A stretch of DNA of 54,486 nucleotides from Mycobacterium sp. (GCA_025966225.1 JAOPVI010000381.1:1-54486); one strand, 5' to 3'. Positions 8,222 through 18,098 are shown, counted from the stretch's first letter. Numbers and translations are program-made. Notes: generated by a model not told the origin, from the sequence alone.

Positions 8222-9202
8222 CTAAGTGCTGACTTCGGGAACCACCGTCGAGCCGATGGTGGGCATGAACTGGCACTGCTTCTCGGTCGTCGTGACCTGG
8301 CCGAAGATCGTCGACATGACGCTGCCCGAGCCGGTGTCGGCGATGGCGGTCAACGTCGTCGGCCCAGCCGGGTTGATGTCGGACTGCGGCTTGAGAGTCG
8401 CGGTGCCCGACTTGCCCGTCGTCAGGTTGACCCAGGTCACGTTCAGCGGCAGCTTCTGCACGTCCGCAGGGCCGGGGGTACCGATCGCGGTGAACACGTA
8501 TGCCGTCTGTCCCGGGCCAGGCCCTGGCGCGGGGATCTTCGCCGGCCCCGCGACGGAGATCGCGGTCGCCAGTACGTTTCCGCCGTCCGACAGGCATCCG
8601 TTGCTGATCGACGGATACATGAAGTCTTGTGTCACAGGTGAATCCGGTCCGAAGCCGGGTGCAGGCCCGGGAGCGGGGGCCGCGTCGGGTGCAGGCGCCG
8701 GGGCGGCGTCAGGCGCGGGTGCGGCGTCCGGTGCGGGTGCGGGTGCGGCCTCTGGTGCGGGTGCCGCCTCGGGGGCGATGGCCTGTGCGGCCTCGGGAAC
8801 CGCATCCGGAGCCGGGCCCGCCGCGTGCGCCGGGTCGACGCCCATGGGGAGGTGCGCCTCGGTGCCAGGCACGGCCCCGATCGCGGGTACGTGTGCGACC
8901 TGGGGATCCGCCGCGAACTGATTGACGGCAGCAGCGACGTCCCGGGAGCCGGGCGGGGTCGCGGAGTTACCCGCGAAGGCAGCTGCCGCGGCCATCAACA
9001 TCGACGCGGCGTTCGACGGGTTCGCCGCCGCCTGTTGAATTGCCGGACTAAGGGATTGCATCGCGGGCAATCCCGGCGCCTGCAGCCCACTGATCGGCAA
9101 GGGCAGCGGCGGTGGCGGTTCGGCTGCTGCGACCGGCTGACCGCCGAACATCAGGCCTGCCGTCGCGCTCAAGGCGACCAGCAGCGTCTTCGTCGGTGAC
9201 AT
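8222..9202 (-). CDS. Secreted Ala/Pro-rich protein (Rv1157c-like)
   Basis: 326 aa. An N-terminal signal sequence (LLVALSATAGLMFGGQPVAAAEP) is followed by a helical Ala-rich region, a low-complexity block of alternating APAPDAAPAPEAAP repeats (about residues 130-185), then a folded C-terminal part. That part has two Cys (SNGCLSDGGN and EKQCQFMP) that could form a disulphide. The ATG at 9202 has GGGGAG 5 bases upstream. It lies 3' of a second Ala-rich secreted protein next to pimE, as I recall for Rv1157c/Rv1158c. Cell-envelope location is inferred from the signal peptide; the function is unknown. Confidence 0.75.
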   Translation of the reverse strand: MSPTKTLLVALSATAGLMFGGQPVAAAEPPPPLPLPISGLQAPGLPAMQSLSPAIQQAAANPSNAASMLMAAAAAFAGNSATPPGSRDVAAAVNQFAADPQVAHVPAIGAVPGTEAHLPMGVDPAHAAGPAPDAVPEAAQAIAPEAAPAPEAAPAPAPDAAPAPDAAPAPAPDAAPAPGPAPGFGPDSPVTQDFMYPSISNGCLSDGGNVLATAISVAGPAKIPAPGPGPGQTAYVFTAIGTPGPADVQKLPLNVTWVNLTTGKSGTATLKPQSDINPAGPTTLTAIADTGSGSVMSTIFGQVTTTEKQCQFMPTIGSTVVPEVST

Positions 9203-9245
9203 GACTCTCCCCACAGTGATGGTTTTGCGATCGGTCACGTGCGGC

Positions 9246-9956
9246 TCATGGCAGCGCGGAGACAAGTCCGCTCAAACCGCTCGCCGACGCCGGTGCGGCC
9301 AGCGCCGCGGCAGGTGCAGCAGCGATCGCAGGCGCCAAGGGTGCGGCCGCCACGGCGGCTGGCACGGCGGCCACTGCGGGCGTGGACGCCTTCGGCAACA
9401 GTCCGGCCAGTGGGGAGCCCGCCGGCATCAGCGACGCCAGATCTCCGGGAAAGTTGAGCTGCTGCGGTAGTGGCAGGGACGACCCCGGCAGCTGGGGAAG
9501 CGACACCTCGGCCGAGGGAATCAAGCCCTGTGCCGGTGCAGGCGCCGCGGCGGCAACCGGAGCGGTCACGTTCAGCGGAGCGGTCGCGTTCAGGGGAGCG
9601 GCAGCGGTCAGGGGAGCGGCAGCCAGCGGCGCGGCCGCGACCAGCGGAGCTGCGGCCAATGGAGCGGCAGGCGCGGCGGCCGCCTGGGGCAGCGTGACGG
9701 AGGCAGTCGCCGCAGGCGCAGCAGCGGCGGGAGCCGCGGCGGTCGCGGGTGCGCCGAACGCCGAGGCCAAGCCCTGCAGCAGCGCAGGCGCGCTGGCAGG
9801 CGACAGCGCGCTCAGGAACGGCATGTTGGGCATGCCGGGCACGACAGGGGCTGGCGCGGGGTCCGCGGAAGCCGTCGAACTGAACAGCAGCGCGCCCGGC
9901 AGCGCGCATGCGGCCGCGATCATGCTGGTGGCGAAGATTTTTCTGACGAGAGGCAT
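9246..9956 (-). CDS. Secreted Ala-rich protein (Rv1158c-like)
   Basis: 236 aa. A signal peptide (MIAAACALPGALLFSSTASADPAPAP) precedes a mature part made largely of Ala/Pro/Leu repeats of the AAAPL(V/A/T/N) type (about residues 95-140), with PQLPGSSLPLPQQL and LASLMPAGSPLAGLLP segments. No Cys and no catalytic motif is visible. It starts 43 bp upstream of the next Ala/Pro-rich gene and is divergent from pimE. It may be a structural or adhesive envelope protein, but this is only suggested by composition. Confidence 0.7.
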   Translation of the reverse strand: MPLVRKIFATSMIAAACALPGALLFSSTASADPAPAPVVPGMPNMPFLSALSPASAPALLQGLASAFGAPATAAAPAAAAPAATASVTLPQAAAAPAAPLAAAPLVAAAPLAAAPLTAAAPLNATAPLNVTAPVAAAAPAPAQGLIPSAEVSLPQLPGSSLPLPQQLNFPGDLASLMPAGSPLAGLLPKASTPAVAAVPAAVAAAPLAPAIAAAPAAALAAPASASGLSGLVSALP

Positions 9957-10009
9957 GGTTTTCCCAATCCGTTGGAGGCACGTCTGGGAGCGACGCTAGC
10001 TAGTTACTG

Positions 10010-10027
10010 GTGTTACTCAAGTGACAC
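10010..10027. promoter_or_regulatory. Inverted repeat GTGTTACT-CA-AGTGACAC between the Rv1158c-like gene and pimE
   Basis: Arms of 8 bp with one mismatch separated by 2 bp, lying 54 bp upstream of the secreted-protein start and about 78 bp upstream of pimE. The size and placement in a 148-bp divergent intergenic region fit a regulator binding site. The regulator is unknown. Confidence 0.35.
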
Positions 10028-10104
10028 GTGTGGCGTTTATGGAACCGTGATGGATCGGACGGCATACGGTTACCGATCGCTAGAGTCAGGGCATCGCCCA
10101 GCCC

Positions 10105-11307
10105 GTGCTACGCCCCAGCGAGTCGCCGCCGAACCGGTGGGCGGCCGTGGCGCCCTGCCTACTTCTGCTGAGCGTCGTGCTGCGGATCGCGCTCACCTAC
10201 CTGGGGCCCAACGGCACCAACTTCATCGACCTTCACGTCTACGTCGACGGTGCCGCGGCGTTGGCCGACGGCGGGCTCTACGACTTCGTCTATCACGCGC
10301 CGGTGCCGCCGATGCCGCTGCAGTTCACGTACCCGCCGTTCGCCGCGTTGGTGTTCTACCCGCTGCACTTCCTGCCCTTTCCGATGGTGGGGCTGTGTTG
10401 GCAGGTCGGCATCTTTGCGACGCTCTACGGCTGTGTCGTCGTGACACTGCGGCTGCTCGGGCGCTTCGACCGACGATCGGCCATGACGTGGACGGCGCTG
10501 GCGATCTGGTTCGAGCCGATGCGCCACGTCTTCGAACTGGGCCAGATCAGCGCCTTGCTAGTGCTGGCGGTGCTGTGGGCCTGCCACAGCAGGCGGCCGT
10601 GGGTCTCCGGTGTCTTGGTCGGGGTCGCGGCAGGCATCAAGCTGACTCCTGCCGTCACGGGGCTGTACTTCCTCGGTGCGCGCCGCTGGGGGGCCGCCGC
10701 CGCATCGGCGGTCGTGTTCCTCGGTACCGTCGCGCTGTCCGTGGTGGCGCTCGGTGCGCAGGGCCGCTACTACTTCACCGATCTGCTCGGCGACGCCGGT
10801 CGGATAGGTGAGGTCTCGTCGCCGATGAACCAGTCGCTGCGCGGCATGGTCGGCTACCTTCTTGGACACGACGCGGGGTACGGCCCGCTGGTTCTGGCGG
10901 CGATGGCCGTGGCGGCAGTGCTCACCGTGCTGGCTTGGCGGGCAATCGATTCCGATGACGCGCTAGGCCGGCTGCTCGTGGTGATGTTGTTCGGCCTGCT
11001 CTGCTCTCCGATCAGCTGGACCCACCACTACGTATGGCTGCTGCCCCTGGTGCTGTGGCTGGTACACGGCCCCATGCGAGTCCGCACGCGCACCGTCGGC
11101 TGGGCGTGGTTCGTGCTGGCATACGTCAGCCCGCCATGGATCCTGGTGTTCACCGACTCGCGGGGTTGGACGTCGAGCGGCCACTCGTACCTGGCCTGGG
11201 TGGGCTCGCTTTACGTGCTGGCGGCGCTTGCCACACTCGGGTACCTCGCTACTCTGCGCCGACGATCCGATCGATCGCGGACGCCATCTCCAGATCCTTC
11301 GGAGTGA
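10105..11307 (+). CDS. pimE: Polyprenol-phosphate-mannose alpha-1,2-mannosyltransferase PimE
   Basis: 400 aa with about 11-12 hydrophobic segments, a GT87 (DUF2029)-type GT-C glycosyltransferase. After the first helix the periplasmic loop reads [19 protein letters not shown], with Asp42 and Asp48 in the position of the GT-C catalytic acid. Later motifs include [24 protein letters not shown] and [16 protein letters not shown]. PimE adds the fifth mannose to phosphatidylinositol mannosides, making polar PIMs in the plasma membrane. Identification rests on the sequence and its position beside the Rv1157c/Rv1158c-like genes. lpqW, which acts genetically with pimE, lies 3 kb downstream. The start is a GTG. 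Confidence 0.88.
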   Translation: MLRPSESPPNRWAAVAPCLLLLSVVLRIALTYLGPNGTNFIDLHVYVDGAAALADGGLYDFVYHAPVPPMPLQFTYPPFAALVFYPLHFLPFPMVGLCWQVGIFATLYGCVVVTLRLLGRFDRRSAMTWTALAIWFEPMRHVFELGQISALLVLAVLWACHSRRPWVSGVLVGVAAGIKLTPAVTGLYFLGARRWGAAAASAVVFLGTVALSVVALGAQGRYYFTDLLGDAGRIGEVSSPMNQSLRGMVGYLLGHDAGYGPLVLAAMAVAAVLTVLAWRAIDSDDALGRLLVVMLFGLLCSPISWTHHYVWLLPLVLWLVHGPMRVRTRTVGWAWFVLAYVSPPWILVFTDSRGWTSSGHSYLAWVGSLYVLAALATLGYLATLRRRSDRSRTPSPDPSE

Positions 11308-11536
11308 TGCCACCCTCGGAATGGGTGACTAGCACGAAAGTCACTGTTCGCCAACGGATGTCGATGTCGGGATGATGGTCCTGACTTTCCGCGTACTCGC
11401 CGACGCGACGCACGGCGTCGATGCCATCGAGAAACGCCGGAAACTTCTTGGACCTCTTCAATGCGCCGTCGGTGTGCTCCCAGCCATTGAGAGTTGGCAG
11501 CGCGGCATCCACTTCCTGGTTCGATAACACAGCCAT
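11249..11536 (-). CDS. Pterin-4a-carbinolamine dehydratase
   Basis: 95 aa: [20 protein letters not shown], then [20 protein letters not shown] and [20 protein letters not shown]. The HHP(D/N)i...w..V...L.TH..gGlT..D..lA.. pattern is the PCD/DCoH fold; the conserved His residues of QDHHPD form the catalytic site. Matches Rv1159A by position. The family dehydrates 4a-hydroxytetrahydropterins; the in vivo role in mycobacteria is unclear. Its 3' end overlaps the 3' end of pimE by 59 bp on the opposite strand. Confidence 0.88.
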   Translation of the reverse strand: MAVLSNQEVDAALPTLNGWEHTDGALKRSKKFPAFLDGIDAVRRVGEYAESQDHHPDIDIRWRTVTFVLVTHSEGGITPKDLEMASAIDRIVGAE

Positions 11537-11562
11537 GATCCGAAGGTATACCTTCGCCCGCA

Positions 11563-11985
11563 GTGTCGAAACCAACGCGGAAACAGATCGTGGTCGCCGG
11601 AGCGCTGATCTCCGACGGAGCGCTGCTCGTCGCCCAACGCGACCGGCCGCCCGAACTTGCAGGTCTGTGGGAGTTGCCCGGCGGGAAGGTGGCGGACGGG
11701 GAATCCGACGCGACCGGGTTGGCGCGTGAACTGCGCGAGGAACTCGGCGTCGAGGTCGCCGTCGGTGCACGCATCGGTCATGACGTGGCGCTGTCCGGCG
11801 TGATGACACTGCGCGCCTACCTCGTCACCCAGACCGGCGGCACCATCGAAGCTCGTGACCACCGGGCGCTGGACTGGGTGACGGCCGACGGGCTCGACGA
11901 CGTCGCTTGGGTGCCAGCCGATCGGGGTTGGCTGCCCGACCTGTTCGCGGCGCTGCGCGAGCGGGGGGCCCTTGAGCTTCCCTGA
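11563..11985 (+). CDS. mutT2: MutT2-type Nudix hydrolase (CTP/dCTP pyrophosphohydrolase)
   Basis: 140 aa. The Nudix box is intact: [24 protein letters not shown] fits Gx5Ex7REUxEExGU. The N-terminal [20 protein letters not shown] and [11 protein letters not shown] match the MutT family, and the order pimE-PCD-mutT2 matches Rv1159-Rv1160. MutT2 of M. tuberculosis hydrolyses dCTP and 5-methyl-dCTP. The GTG start lies 26 bp from the divergent PCD start. Confidence 0.87.
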   Translation: MSKPTRKQIVVAGALISDGALLVAQRDRPPELAGLWELPGGKVADGESDATGLARELREELGVEVAVGARIGHDVALSGVMTLRAYLVTQTGGTIEARDHRALDWVTADGLDDVAWVPADRGWLPDLFAALRERGALELP

Positions 11986-11989
11986 CTGG

Positions 11990-12262
11990 CTAGTACCGCA
12001 GCCGGTCGCCGACCACTCGCACCCCAGACGAGCTGCGCGGGTGGCGGACCGCATACACCGGGTGGAACAGGGCCGGGTGGCGGCAATGCGGGCACGATTC
12101 CCGCGCCGCGTTCGCCGACGAGGTCGTCAAGTGGTGACATGCCGCACACCGCACGACGTAGAACGCACCCATCCAATTCAGCAGGCCCACGTAGATTGCC
12201 GCGGTCGCGGCGCCTGCCAGCACCATTACCAGAGCGATGGTTCCCACTTCGTAAAATGTCAT
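11990..12262 (-). CDS. Small membrane protein with a cytosolic zinc-ribbon-like segment
   Basis: About 90 aa. One N-terminal hydrophobic helix (YEVGTIALVMVLAGAATAAIYV), possibly a second short one (LLNWMGAFYVV), then CAACHHLTTSSANAARESCPHCRHP. The two CxxC pairs 16 residues apart look like a small zinc ribbon. The ATG at 12262 has GGAGGTG 6 bases upstream, a strong ribosome-binding site that fixes the start. The gene is convergent with mutT2 (4 bp between stops). I do not recognise the family. Confidence 0.65.
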   Translation of the reverse strand: MTFYEVGTIALVMVLAGAATAAIYVGLLNWMGAFYVVRCAACHHLTTSSANAARESCPHCRHPALFHPVYAVRHPRSSSGVRVVGDRLRY

Positions 12263-12322
12263 GATCGACACCTCCAACAAGCGACTGACAATTTCACGCT
12301 ACGCCGATGTTCATCGAGGTAG

Positions 12323-12490
12323 TCACGACTTTCGTGTGCGCTTGAACACCTTCTCGAGGGCCTTGCCACGCACCCCGGATAGCTCCGCCTTGCGGACTTT
12401 GTGGAGGACGACGGGGCAGCGTTTGCACCTCGGTTTGCTGCGGCAGCACTTCTTCTTCGGTTGGATTCCGCCGAACTTGCTGGACTTCAC
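12323..12490 (-). CDS. Small Cys/Lys-rich protein
   Basis: 55 aa: a lysine-rich start, KKKCCRSKPRCKRCPVVLHK and a basic tail (GKALEKVFKRTRKS). Four Cys in CC-x5-C-x2-C could bind a metal; the high charge suggests nucleic-acid or ribosome association. The GTG at 12490 has a GGAAGCGGAAG purine run upstream. Similar short CC...CxxCP basic proteins are common in actinobacteria, but I know no function. It is divergent from typA; about 85 bp separate the two starts. Confidence 0.6.
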   Translation of the reverse strand: MKSSKFGGIQPKKKCCRSKPRCKRCPVVLHKVRKAELSGVRGKALEKVFKRTRKS

Positions 12491-12574
12491 TTGTCGCTTC
12501 CGCTTCCTTCCGAACCCGTCCACACCCGTCCACCGTTTTCGCGAATGGTTACTCGCGCTGCGACAATCTGTGAC

Positions 12575-14476
12575 GTGGAGCTGCCCAGTGATTTCAGGAA
12601 CGTAGCCATCGTGGCGCACGTGGACCATGGCAAGACGACCCTGGTCGATGCAATGTTGCGGCAATCCGGTGCCCTGACGCACCGCGGCGACGACTCGATC
12701 GAACGCCTGATGGACTCCGGTGACCTCGAAAAGGAAAAGGGCATCACCATCCTGGCGAAGAACACCGCGGTGCACCGCCAGCACCCCGACGGCAGCATGA
12801 CGGTCATCAACGTCATCGATACGCCTGGTCACGCGGATTTCGGCGGCGAGGTGGAACGCGGACTCTCGATGGTCGACGGAGTGCTGCTGCTGGTCGACGC
12901 GTCCGAAGGCCCGCTGCCCCAGACACGCTTCGTACTGCGCAAGGCGCTGTCCGCGCACCTTCCGGTGATCCTGGTGGTCAACAAGACCGACCGCCCCGAC
13001 GCCCGCATCGCGGAGGTCGTCTCGGAAAGCCACGACCTCTTGCTCGACGTCGCTTCAGACCTCGACGCCGAGGCCCAGAAGGCGGCCGAGGAAGCGCTGG
13101 GACTGCCGACGCTGTACGCATCGGGCCGTGCGGGCATCGCCAGTACCACCGAGCCTGCCAACGGCGAGAACCCCGAAGGCGAGAACCTCGACCCGCTGTT
13201 CGACGTGCTCCTCGAGCACATTCCGCCGCCGCAGGGTGATCCGGAGGCCCCGTTGCAGGCGCTGGTGACCAACCTGGACGCCTCGGCCTTCCTCGGCCGA
13301 CTGGCACTCATCCGCATCTACAAGGGCCGGATCCGCAAGGGTCAGCAGGTCGCCTGGATGCGCGAGGTCGACGGACATCCCGTCATCACGAACGCGAAGA
13401 TCACCGAGCTGCTCGTCACCGAGGGTGTGGAACGTACGTCCACGGATGAGGCCATCGCGGGCGACATCGTCGCCGTCGCAGGCCTGCCGGACATCATGAT
13501 CGGCGACACGCTGGCCGACACCGAGCACGCGCACGCGCTGCCGCGCATCACCGTCGACGAGCCCGCCATCTCCGTCACGATCGGTACCAACACCTCGCCG
13601 CTGGCAGGCAAGGTGTCCGGCCACAAGCTCACCGCGCGGATGGTCAAATCCCGCCTTGACAGCGAATTGGTCGGCAACGTGTCGATCAAGGTCGTCGACA
13701 TCGACCGGCCCGACGCGTGGGAGGTGCAGGGCCGTGGCGAGCTCGCGCTTGCGGTGCTCGTCGAGCAGATGCGCCGCGAAGGCTTCGAGCTGACGGTCGG
13801 CAAGCCGCAGGTGGTCACCAGAACGATCGACGGCAAGCTGCACGAGCCCTTCGAGGCGATGACCATCGACTGCCCCGACGAGTTCGTCGGCCCGATCACC
13901 CAGCTCATGGCCGCGCGCAAGGCACGCATGGAGGACATGGTCAACCACGCCGCGGGCTGGGTCCGGATGGACTTCATCGTGCCCAGCCGTGGCTTGATCG
14001 GCTTCCGCACCGACTTCCTGACCCTGACCCGTGGCACCGGGATCGCGAACGCGGTGTTCGACGGTTACCGTCCGTGGGCTGGTGAGATCCGGGCGCGCCA
14101 CACCGGATCGCTCGTCTCGGACCGAACCGGCAAGATCACGCCATTCGCCATGACCCAGCTGTCCGACCGCGGCCAGTTCTTCGTCGAGCCGGGACATGAC
14201 ACCTACGAAGGCCAGGTCGTCGGCATCAACCCGCGTGCAGAGGACCTCGACGTCAACGCGACCCGCGAGAAGAAGCTGACCAATATGCGTTCTGCGACGG
14301 CCGATGTCTTCGAGACGCTGGCCCGTCCCCTCGAGATGGGCCTCGAACTGGCCATGGAGTTCTGCGCCGAGGACGAGTGCGTCGAAGTCACGCCAGAGAT
14401 CGTGCGGGTGCGCAAGGTCGAACTGAACGCCACGGTGCGTGGTCGGATGAAGGCTCGCGCGAAGGCCCGGGGTTAG
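12575..14476 (+). CDS. typA: Ribosome-associated GTPase TypA/BipA
   Basis: 633 aa from GTG 12575 ([19 protein letters not shown]). All GTPase motifs are visible: G1 AHVDHGKTT (residues 14-22), G2 ITI after EKEKG, G3 [12 protein letters not shown]4 NKTD. Domain II ([18 protein letters not shown]), the EF-G-like domains ([20 protein letters not shown]) and the BipA-specific C-terminal part ([24 protein letters not shown]) follow. The protein binds ribosomes and assists assembly or stress-dependent translation. An in-frame ATG 30 bp upstream is possible but the family starts near [13 protein letters not shown]. In M. tuberculosis narGHJI lies between mutT2 and typA; here only two small genes do. 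Confidence 0.95.
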   Translation: MELPSDFRNVAIVAHVDHGKTTLVDAMLRQSGALTHRGDDSIERLMDSGDLEKEKGITILAKNTAVHRQHPDGSMTVINVIDTPGHADFGGEVERGLSMVDGVLLLVDASEGPLPQTRFVLRKALSAHLPVILVVNKTDRPDARIAEVVSESHDLLLDVASDLDAEAQKAAEEALGLPTLYASGRAGIASTTEPANGENPEGENLDPLFDVLLEHIPPPQGDPEAPLQALVTNLDASAFLGRLALIRIYKGRIRKGQQVAWMREVDGHPVITNAKITELLVTEGVERTSTDEAIAGDIVAVAGLPDIMIGDTLADTEHAHALPRITVDEPAISVTIGTNTSPLAGKVSGHKLTARMVKSRLDSELVGNVSIKVVDIDRPDAWEVQGRGELALAVLVEQMRREGFELTVGKPQVVTRTIDGKLHEPFEAMTIDCPDEFVGPITQLMAARKARMEDMVNHAAGWVRMDFIVPSRGLIGFRTDFLTLTRGTGIANAVFDGYRPWAGEIRARHTGSLVSDRTGKITPFAMTQLSDRGQFFVEPGHDTYEGQVVGINPRAEDLDVNATREKKLTNMRSATADVFETLARPLEMGLELAMEFCAEDECVEVTPEIVRVRKVELNATVRGRMKARAKARG

Positions 14477-14498
14477 GTCGCCCGATACCCTGAACGGC

Positions 14499-16382
14499 GT
14501 GCCGACGACATTGCGACGCCTCAGCGGCGTCGCGGTCGCGTTGCTCTCGGTGTTGGGCTTGGCAACCGCGTGCACGGTGAAGCCGCCGCCCGCGCCGCAG
14601 AGTACGGAGACCTCGGTGGTGGCCGCGCCGCCGCCGCCCAAGGCAATGCAGATCATCATGGCGATCGATTCCATCGGCCCAGGCTTCAACGCTCACCTGC
14701 TGTCCGATCAGTCGCCGGTGAATGCGGCCATCTCGGCGCTAGTGCTGCCGAGTTCGTTTCGGCCGATCCCCGACTTCCGCTCGCCGACCGGGTCGCGCTG
14801 GGAGCTGGACCCGACGCTGCTGGAATCGGCCGAGGTGACCAACCAGAATCCCTTCACCGTCACCTACAAGATCCGACCAGAGGCGCAGTGGACCGACAAC
14901 GCGCCGATCGGTGCCGATGACTACTGGTACCTGTGGCGGCAGATGGTCGGTGAGCCAGGGGTGGTCGATCCGGCGGGTTACGACCTGATCACGGGCGTCC
15001 AGTCCGTCGAAGGCGGCAAGACGGCGGTGGTCACCTTCTCGCAGCCGTATCCCGCATGGCGTGAACTCTTCAATGATTTGCTCCCTGCACACATCGTCAA
15101 GGACGTGCCTGGTGGCTTCTCGTCCGGGTTGGTTCGGTCGCTGCCCGTCACCGGTGGCCAGTTCCGCGTTGAGAACATCGACCCTCAGCGCGACGAGATC
15201 CTGCTGGCGCGCAACGACCGATACTGGGCAGTCCCGGCGCAGCCCGACGAGATTCTGTTCAGACGCGCGGGATCGCCTGCTGCACTGGCTGATTCGATGC
15301 GCAATGGGGACACCCAGGTCGCGCAGGTGCACGGTGGTCAGGCGACGTTCGCACAGTTGGGCGCCATCCCTGATGTGCGGACGGAGCGCATCGCCACGCC
15401 GCGGGTGCTGCAGTTGACCCTGCGCGGGCAGCAACCGGCACTCGCGGATACCCAAGTGCGCAAGGCGATCATGGGACTGCTCGATGTCGACTTGCTCGCA
15501 GCGGTCGGGGCGGGCAGCGACAACACGGTGACCCTGGCCCAGGCGCAGGTGCGCTCGCCGTCGGATCCCGGCTACGTTCCGACCGCCCCGCCTGCGATCA
15601 CCCGGGAGGCGGCATTGGGACTTCTGAGCGACGAAGGGTACGTCATCGAGCAGGTGCCCCCATCGACGGCGCCTGGGTCGCCGATGCCCCAGCCGCCTGC
15701 CACGCGCGGACGGATCAGCAAGGACGGGCAGCCGCTAACGCTCGTGCTCGGCGTCGCGTCCAACGATCCGACGGCGGTGGCCGTGGCGAACACCGCTGCA
15801 GACCAGTTGCGCAACGTCGGCATCTCGGCGTCCGTGTTGGCGCTGGATCCTCCTGCGCTCTACGGGGATGCGCTGGATCAGAACCGGGTGGACGCCATCG
15901 TGGGCTGGCACCAGGCCGGTGGCGATCTGGCGACCGCGCTGGCGTCGCGCTACGGCTGCCCGGCGCTTGAGGCCGAGGCCGTCGGGACGGCCACCCCGGC
16001 ACCGACGTCCACGTCCATCACGACGACCACGACGACAACGACGAGTTCGGCCCCTCGGTCGAAACCGCCGCCGCCGACGGACGTTCCGCCCGCGCCAGCG
16101 TCCGAGACCGGGGAGCTAGTTCAGGCGCCGAGCAACCTCACCGGAATATGTGATCGAAGCATCCAACCGAAGATCGACGCGGCCCTGGACGGCAGCGAGG
16201 ACATCGCCGAGGTGCTGACGGCGGTCGAGCCGAGACTGTGGAACATGGCGACCGTCATGCCGATCCTCCAGGACACCACCATCGTGGCCGCGGGTCCCAA
16301 CGTGCAGAACGTGAACCTCTCCGGGGCCGTGCCGGTCGGCATCGTCGGGAATGCAGGCATCTGGGCCAAGACCCCTCACTGA
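14499..16382 (+). CDS. lpqW: Lipoprotein LpqW, substrate-binding-protein-like
   Basis: 627 aa. Signal sequence and lipobox LATAC put the lipidated Cys at residue 25. The rest has the fold of peptide/nickel-type family 5 substrate-binding proteins ([50 protein letters not shown]). A Pro/Thr-rich low-complexity stretch ([17 protein letters not shown]) interrupts the C-terminal lobe near residue 510. In mycobacteria LpqW helps direct PIM intermediates into LM/LAM synthesis and genetically interacts with pimE. It begins 22 bp after typA and is followed by a strong hairpin. Confidence 0.9.
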   Translation: MPTTLRRLSGVAVALLSVLGLATACTVKPPPAPQSTETSVVAAPPPPKAMQIIMAIDSIGPGFNAHLLSDQSPVNAAISALVLPSSFRPIPDFRSPTGSRWELDPTLLESAEVTNQNPFTVTYKIRPEAQWTDNAPIGADDYWYLWRQMVGEPGVVDPAGYDLITGVQSVEGGKTAVVTFSQPYPAWRELFNDLLPAHIVKDVPGGFSSGLVRSLPVTGGQFRVENIDPQRDEILLARNDRYWAVPAQPDEILFRRAGSPAALADSMRNGDTQVAQVHGGQATFAQLGAIPDVRTERIATPRVLQLTLRGQQPALADTQVRKAIMGLLDVDLLAAVGAGSDNTVTLAQAQVRSPSDPGYVPTAPPAITREAALGLLSDEGYVIEQVPPSTAPGSPMPQPPATRGRISKDGQPLTLVLGVASNDPTAVAVANTAADQLRNVGISASVLALDPPALYGDALDQNRVDAIVGWHQAGGDLATALASRYGCPALEAEAVGTATPAPTSTSITTTTTTTTSSAPRSKPPPPTDVPPAPASETGELVQAPSNLTGICDRSIQPKIDAALDGSEDIAEVLTAVEPRLWNMATVMPILQDTTIVAAGPNVQNVNLSGAVPVGIVGNAGIWAKTPH

Positions 16383-16389
16383 TCACGGC

Positions 16390-16427
16390 AATCGGCCCCC
16401 TCTTCTGCGCTGAAGAGGGGGCCGATT
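16390..16427. terminator. Bidirectional hairpin after lpqW
   Basis: Perfect 15-bp arms: AATCGGCCCCCTCTT (16390-16404) and AAGAGGGGGCCGATT (16413-16427), with an 8-base loop. It lies 8 bp after the lpqW stop and just before the end of the minus-strand fragment at 16438. There is no long T-run, which is usual for mycobacterial terminators. Confidence 0.8.
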
Positions 16428-16437
16428 GGATTAGTGG

Positions 16438-16656
16438 TTACTTCCGGTGGCGACCGCCGCCGTCTGAGCCCTTGCTGCTCCCGGAGCTCTTTCCAGCACT
16501 GCTGCTCCCGGCGCTCGCGCTGCTCTTGCCGGTGCCGCCGCTGACGGCCTTCGTGATGCCTGCACTGACGTTGGCGACCGCAGCCTTGACTGCAGCGCCG
16601 CCCGTTGCGGTTGCAGTGGCGTCAGTGAACAGTTGTTCCGAAACTGGCAGGCGGGG
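16438..16656 (-). pseudogene. Start-less coding fragment, Ala/Gly/Ser/Lys-rich
   Basis: A minus-strand frame open for 72 codons reads PVSEQLFTDATATATGGAAV, then KAAVANVSAGITKAVSGGTG and a tail of KSS/GSS repeats ending GGGRHRK. Codon use (third-position GC, Ala/Lys/Ser helix then a flexible tail) looks coding, but there is no ATG, GTG or TTG after the upstream TGA at 16657-16659. It may be the 3' end of a gene whose 5' part is lost or frameshifted. The remaining 190 bp up to the ClC gene show nothing I can identify. Confidence 0.4.
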
Positions 16657-16846
16657 TCAACTTTCCGGTCAGTAGCTAGAAAAGGCGGAGCAGCAGCGTC
16701 GCCGCTGCCACTCGGTTGCCGGAACCGGCCCCGCAGCCTGCGTGCCGAGGTTTGAATCGGGTGGGTCATCGGCGGCGTCCACGGCGTCGGCAAGCCAGCG
16801 CGGGGCCCCTCGACCGGGCAGGTTTCTTTGCTTAAGCAACGACATC

Positions 16847-18076
16847 TCATCGCTCGGCCCGATGCTGCTCGCCAAGCAGCCTGATGCCGTGTGCGGCAAA
16901 GGCGCCCACCAGAAAGACCAGCAACAGCCAATACGGCGGCCGTGCCAGCTCCCAGACGAACAACGCCGCGAAGGCCGGGGCGCGCTGCGTGATGGCGAGC
17001 ACGCCCGCGGCACACGTCAACGAGGCCGCGGCGACCTCGATGTGGGTGCCGGCGAGGTGATTGAGGGCAAGCGTGGCCACCGAACCGGCGGCCGCGCCGG
17101 TAGCGAGTGCGGGCGTGATCATCCCGCCAACGGCCCCTGCGCGCAGGAAGAGGGCCGTCAGCAAGGGCTTGAGCAAGAGGATGACGGCCGCCCCGCCCAG
17201 CGTCAGGCCCGCGTTGATGCTGACCGTCAGAATGCTGCGCCCGTTGCCCGGTAGTTCGGGCCGCCAGATCGACGCGATCCCGGTCGCGAGCCCGGCGATG
17301 GCAATCGTCGGGATCAGCGTCCACGACGAAATCTGGGGCTTCGGGCGGGCCAGCTTCATCAATTTGTCGAAGCCGAACCCGATGACCACCGAGAGCGGGG
17401 CGATGACGAGGGCCAACCCGACGAAGAAGTACGACAGCGAAGGATCCGGCCACGCGAGGGGGTGTTCCAAGTGGGTGACGGGAGCCGATACCGCGACGGC
17501 GAGGCTCGACGTGATGAGCGCCGTGCCGACCGCGCGGGGATGCCAGGTGCGCAGCACTATCCGAACGGCGAACAGTGCACCGCCCAGCGGGACGCTGTAC
17601 ACGGCGCCCAGCCCTGCCCCCGCGGCGCAGGCCAGCAGGATTTCGCGATCGCGTGCGGTCAGCGCCCAGCGCGACGTGCCGAGATCACCGAGCGCCGCGG
17701 CCAGTTGCCGGGGTGCGCCTTCGCGCCCGAGCGACGCGCCCGACCCCACCAGCAAGACCTGGAGCCCGGCATCGAGGGACATGCGCCATCGGGGGATCGG
17801 ACGGTGCTTTTCGATCGTTTCCGTGAGCGACGGAACTTCGGCCCTGCGCCGCAGCATCCACCAACCGAGCCCGGCCAACACGCCGCCGATCATCGGGCCG
17901 AGTGCGCGGCGGACCGGGCTGCTACCGCCAACCCCGCCGAGCAGTGTGCCGAACGAATAGTGGTAGGTGAGGTGTTCGACGAAGTGAAGCAACAGAGTGG
18001 TGGCGGCACCGGCGACACCGGCGAGCAGACCAACCAACACGACCCCGCATGCGTACTCGAGGGTGCGCCGCGCCAC
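16847..18076 (-). CDS. ClC-family chloride channel or transporter
   Basis: 409 aa with about 10 hydrophobic helices. GSGASLGREGAP (residues 111-122) is the ClC G(K/R)EGP motif with the gating glutamate, and AAGAGLGAVYSVPLGGALFAVRIVL is the following helix with the conserved GA.f..PlgG.lFa.E-type sequence, here with Arg-Ile in place of the usual Glu. Later FLRAGAVGGMITPALATGAAAG matches the third selectivity segment (GG.f.PsL..GA..G). Expected to move chloride, probably with protons, across the plasma membrane. The GTG start lies 22 bp from the divergent mshB start. Confidence 0.85.
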   Translation of the reverse strand: MARRTLEYACGVVLVGLLAGVAGAATTLLLHFVEHLTYHYSFGTLLGGVGGSSPVRRALGPMIGGVLAGLGWWMLRRRAEVPSLTETIEKHRPIPRWRMSLDAGLQVLLVGSGASLGREGAPRQLAAALGDLGTSRWALTARDREILLACAAGAGLGAVYSVPLGGALFAVRIVLRTWHPRAVGTALITSSLAVAVSAPVTHLEHPLAWPDPSLSYFFVGLALVIAPLSVVIGFGFDKLMKLARPKPQISSWTLIPTIAIAGLATGIASIWRPELPGNGRSILTVSINAGLTLGGAAVILLLKPLLTALFLRAGAVGGMITPALATGAAAGSVATLALNHLAGTHIEVAAASLTCAAGVLAITQRAPAFAALFVWELARPPYWLLLVFLVGAFAAHGIRLLGEQHRAER

Positions 18077-18098
18077 GCGATGAATCTATCTTGTGCCA

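Noticed and set aside
8640..8790. Repetitive DNA in the Ala/Pro-rich gene as a possible CRISPR or VNTR
   Set aside because: The repeats are irregular codon-level APAPDAA repeats without spacers; they are low-complexity coding sequence.
13055..14689. A 544-codon minus-strand frame opposite typA
   Set aside because: Shadow of typA, with no start context and no domain.
15990..16060. ACGACGACC-type run in lpqW as a microsatellite
   Set aside because: It encodes the Thr-rich linker of LpqW and is short and imperfect.
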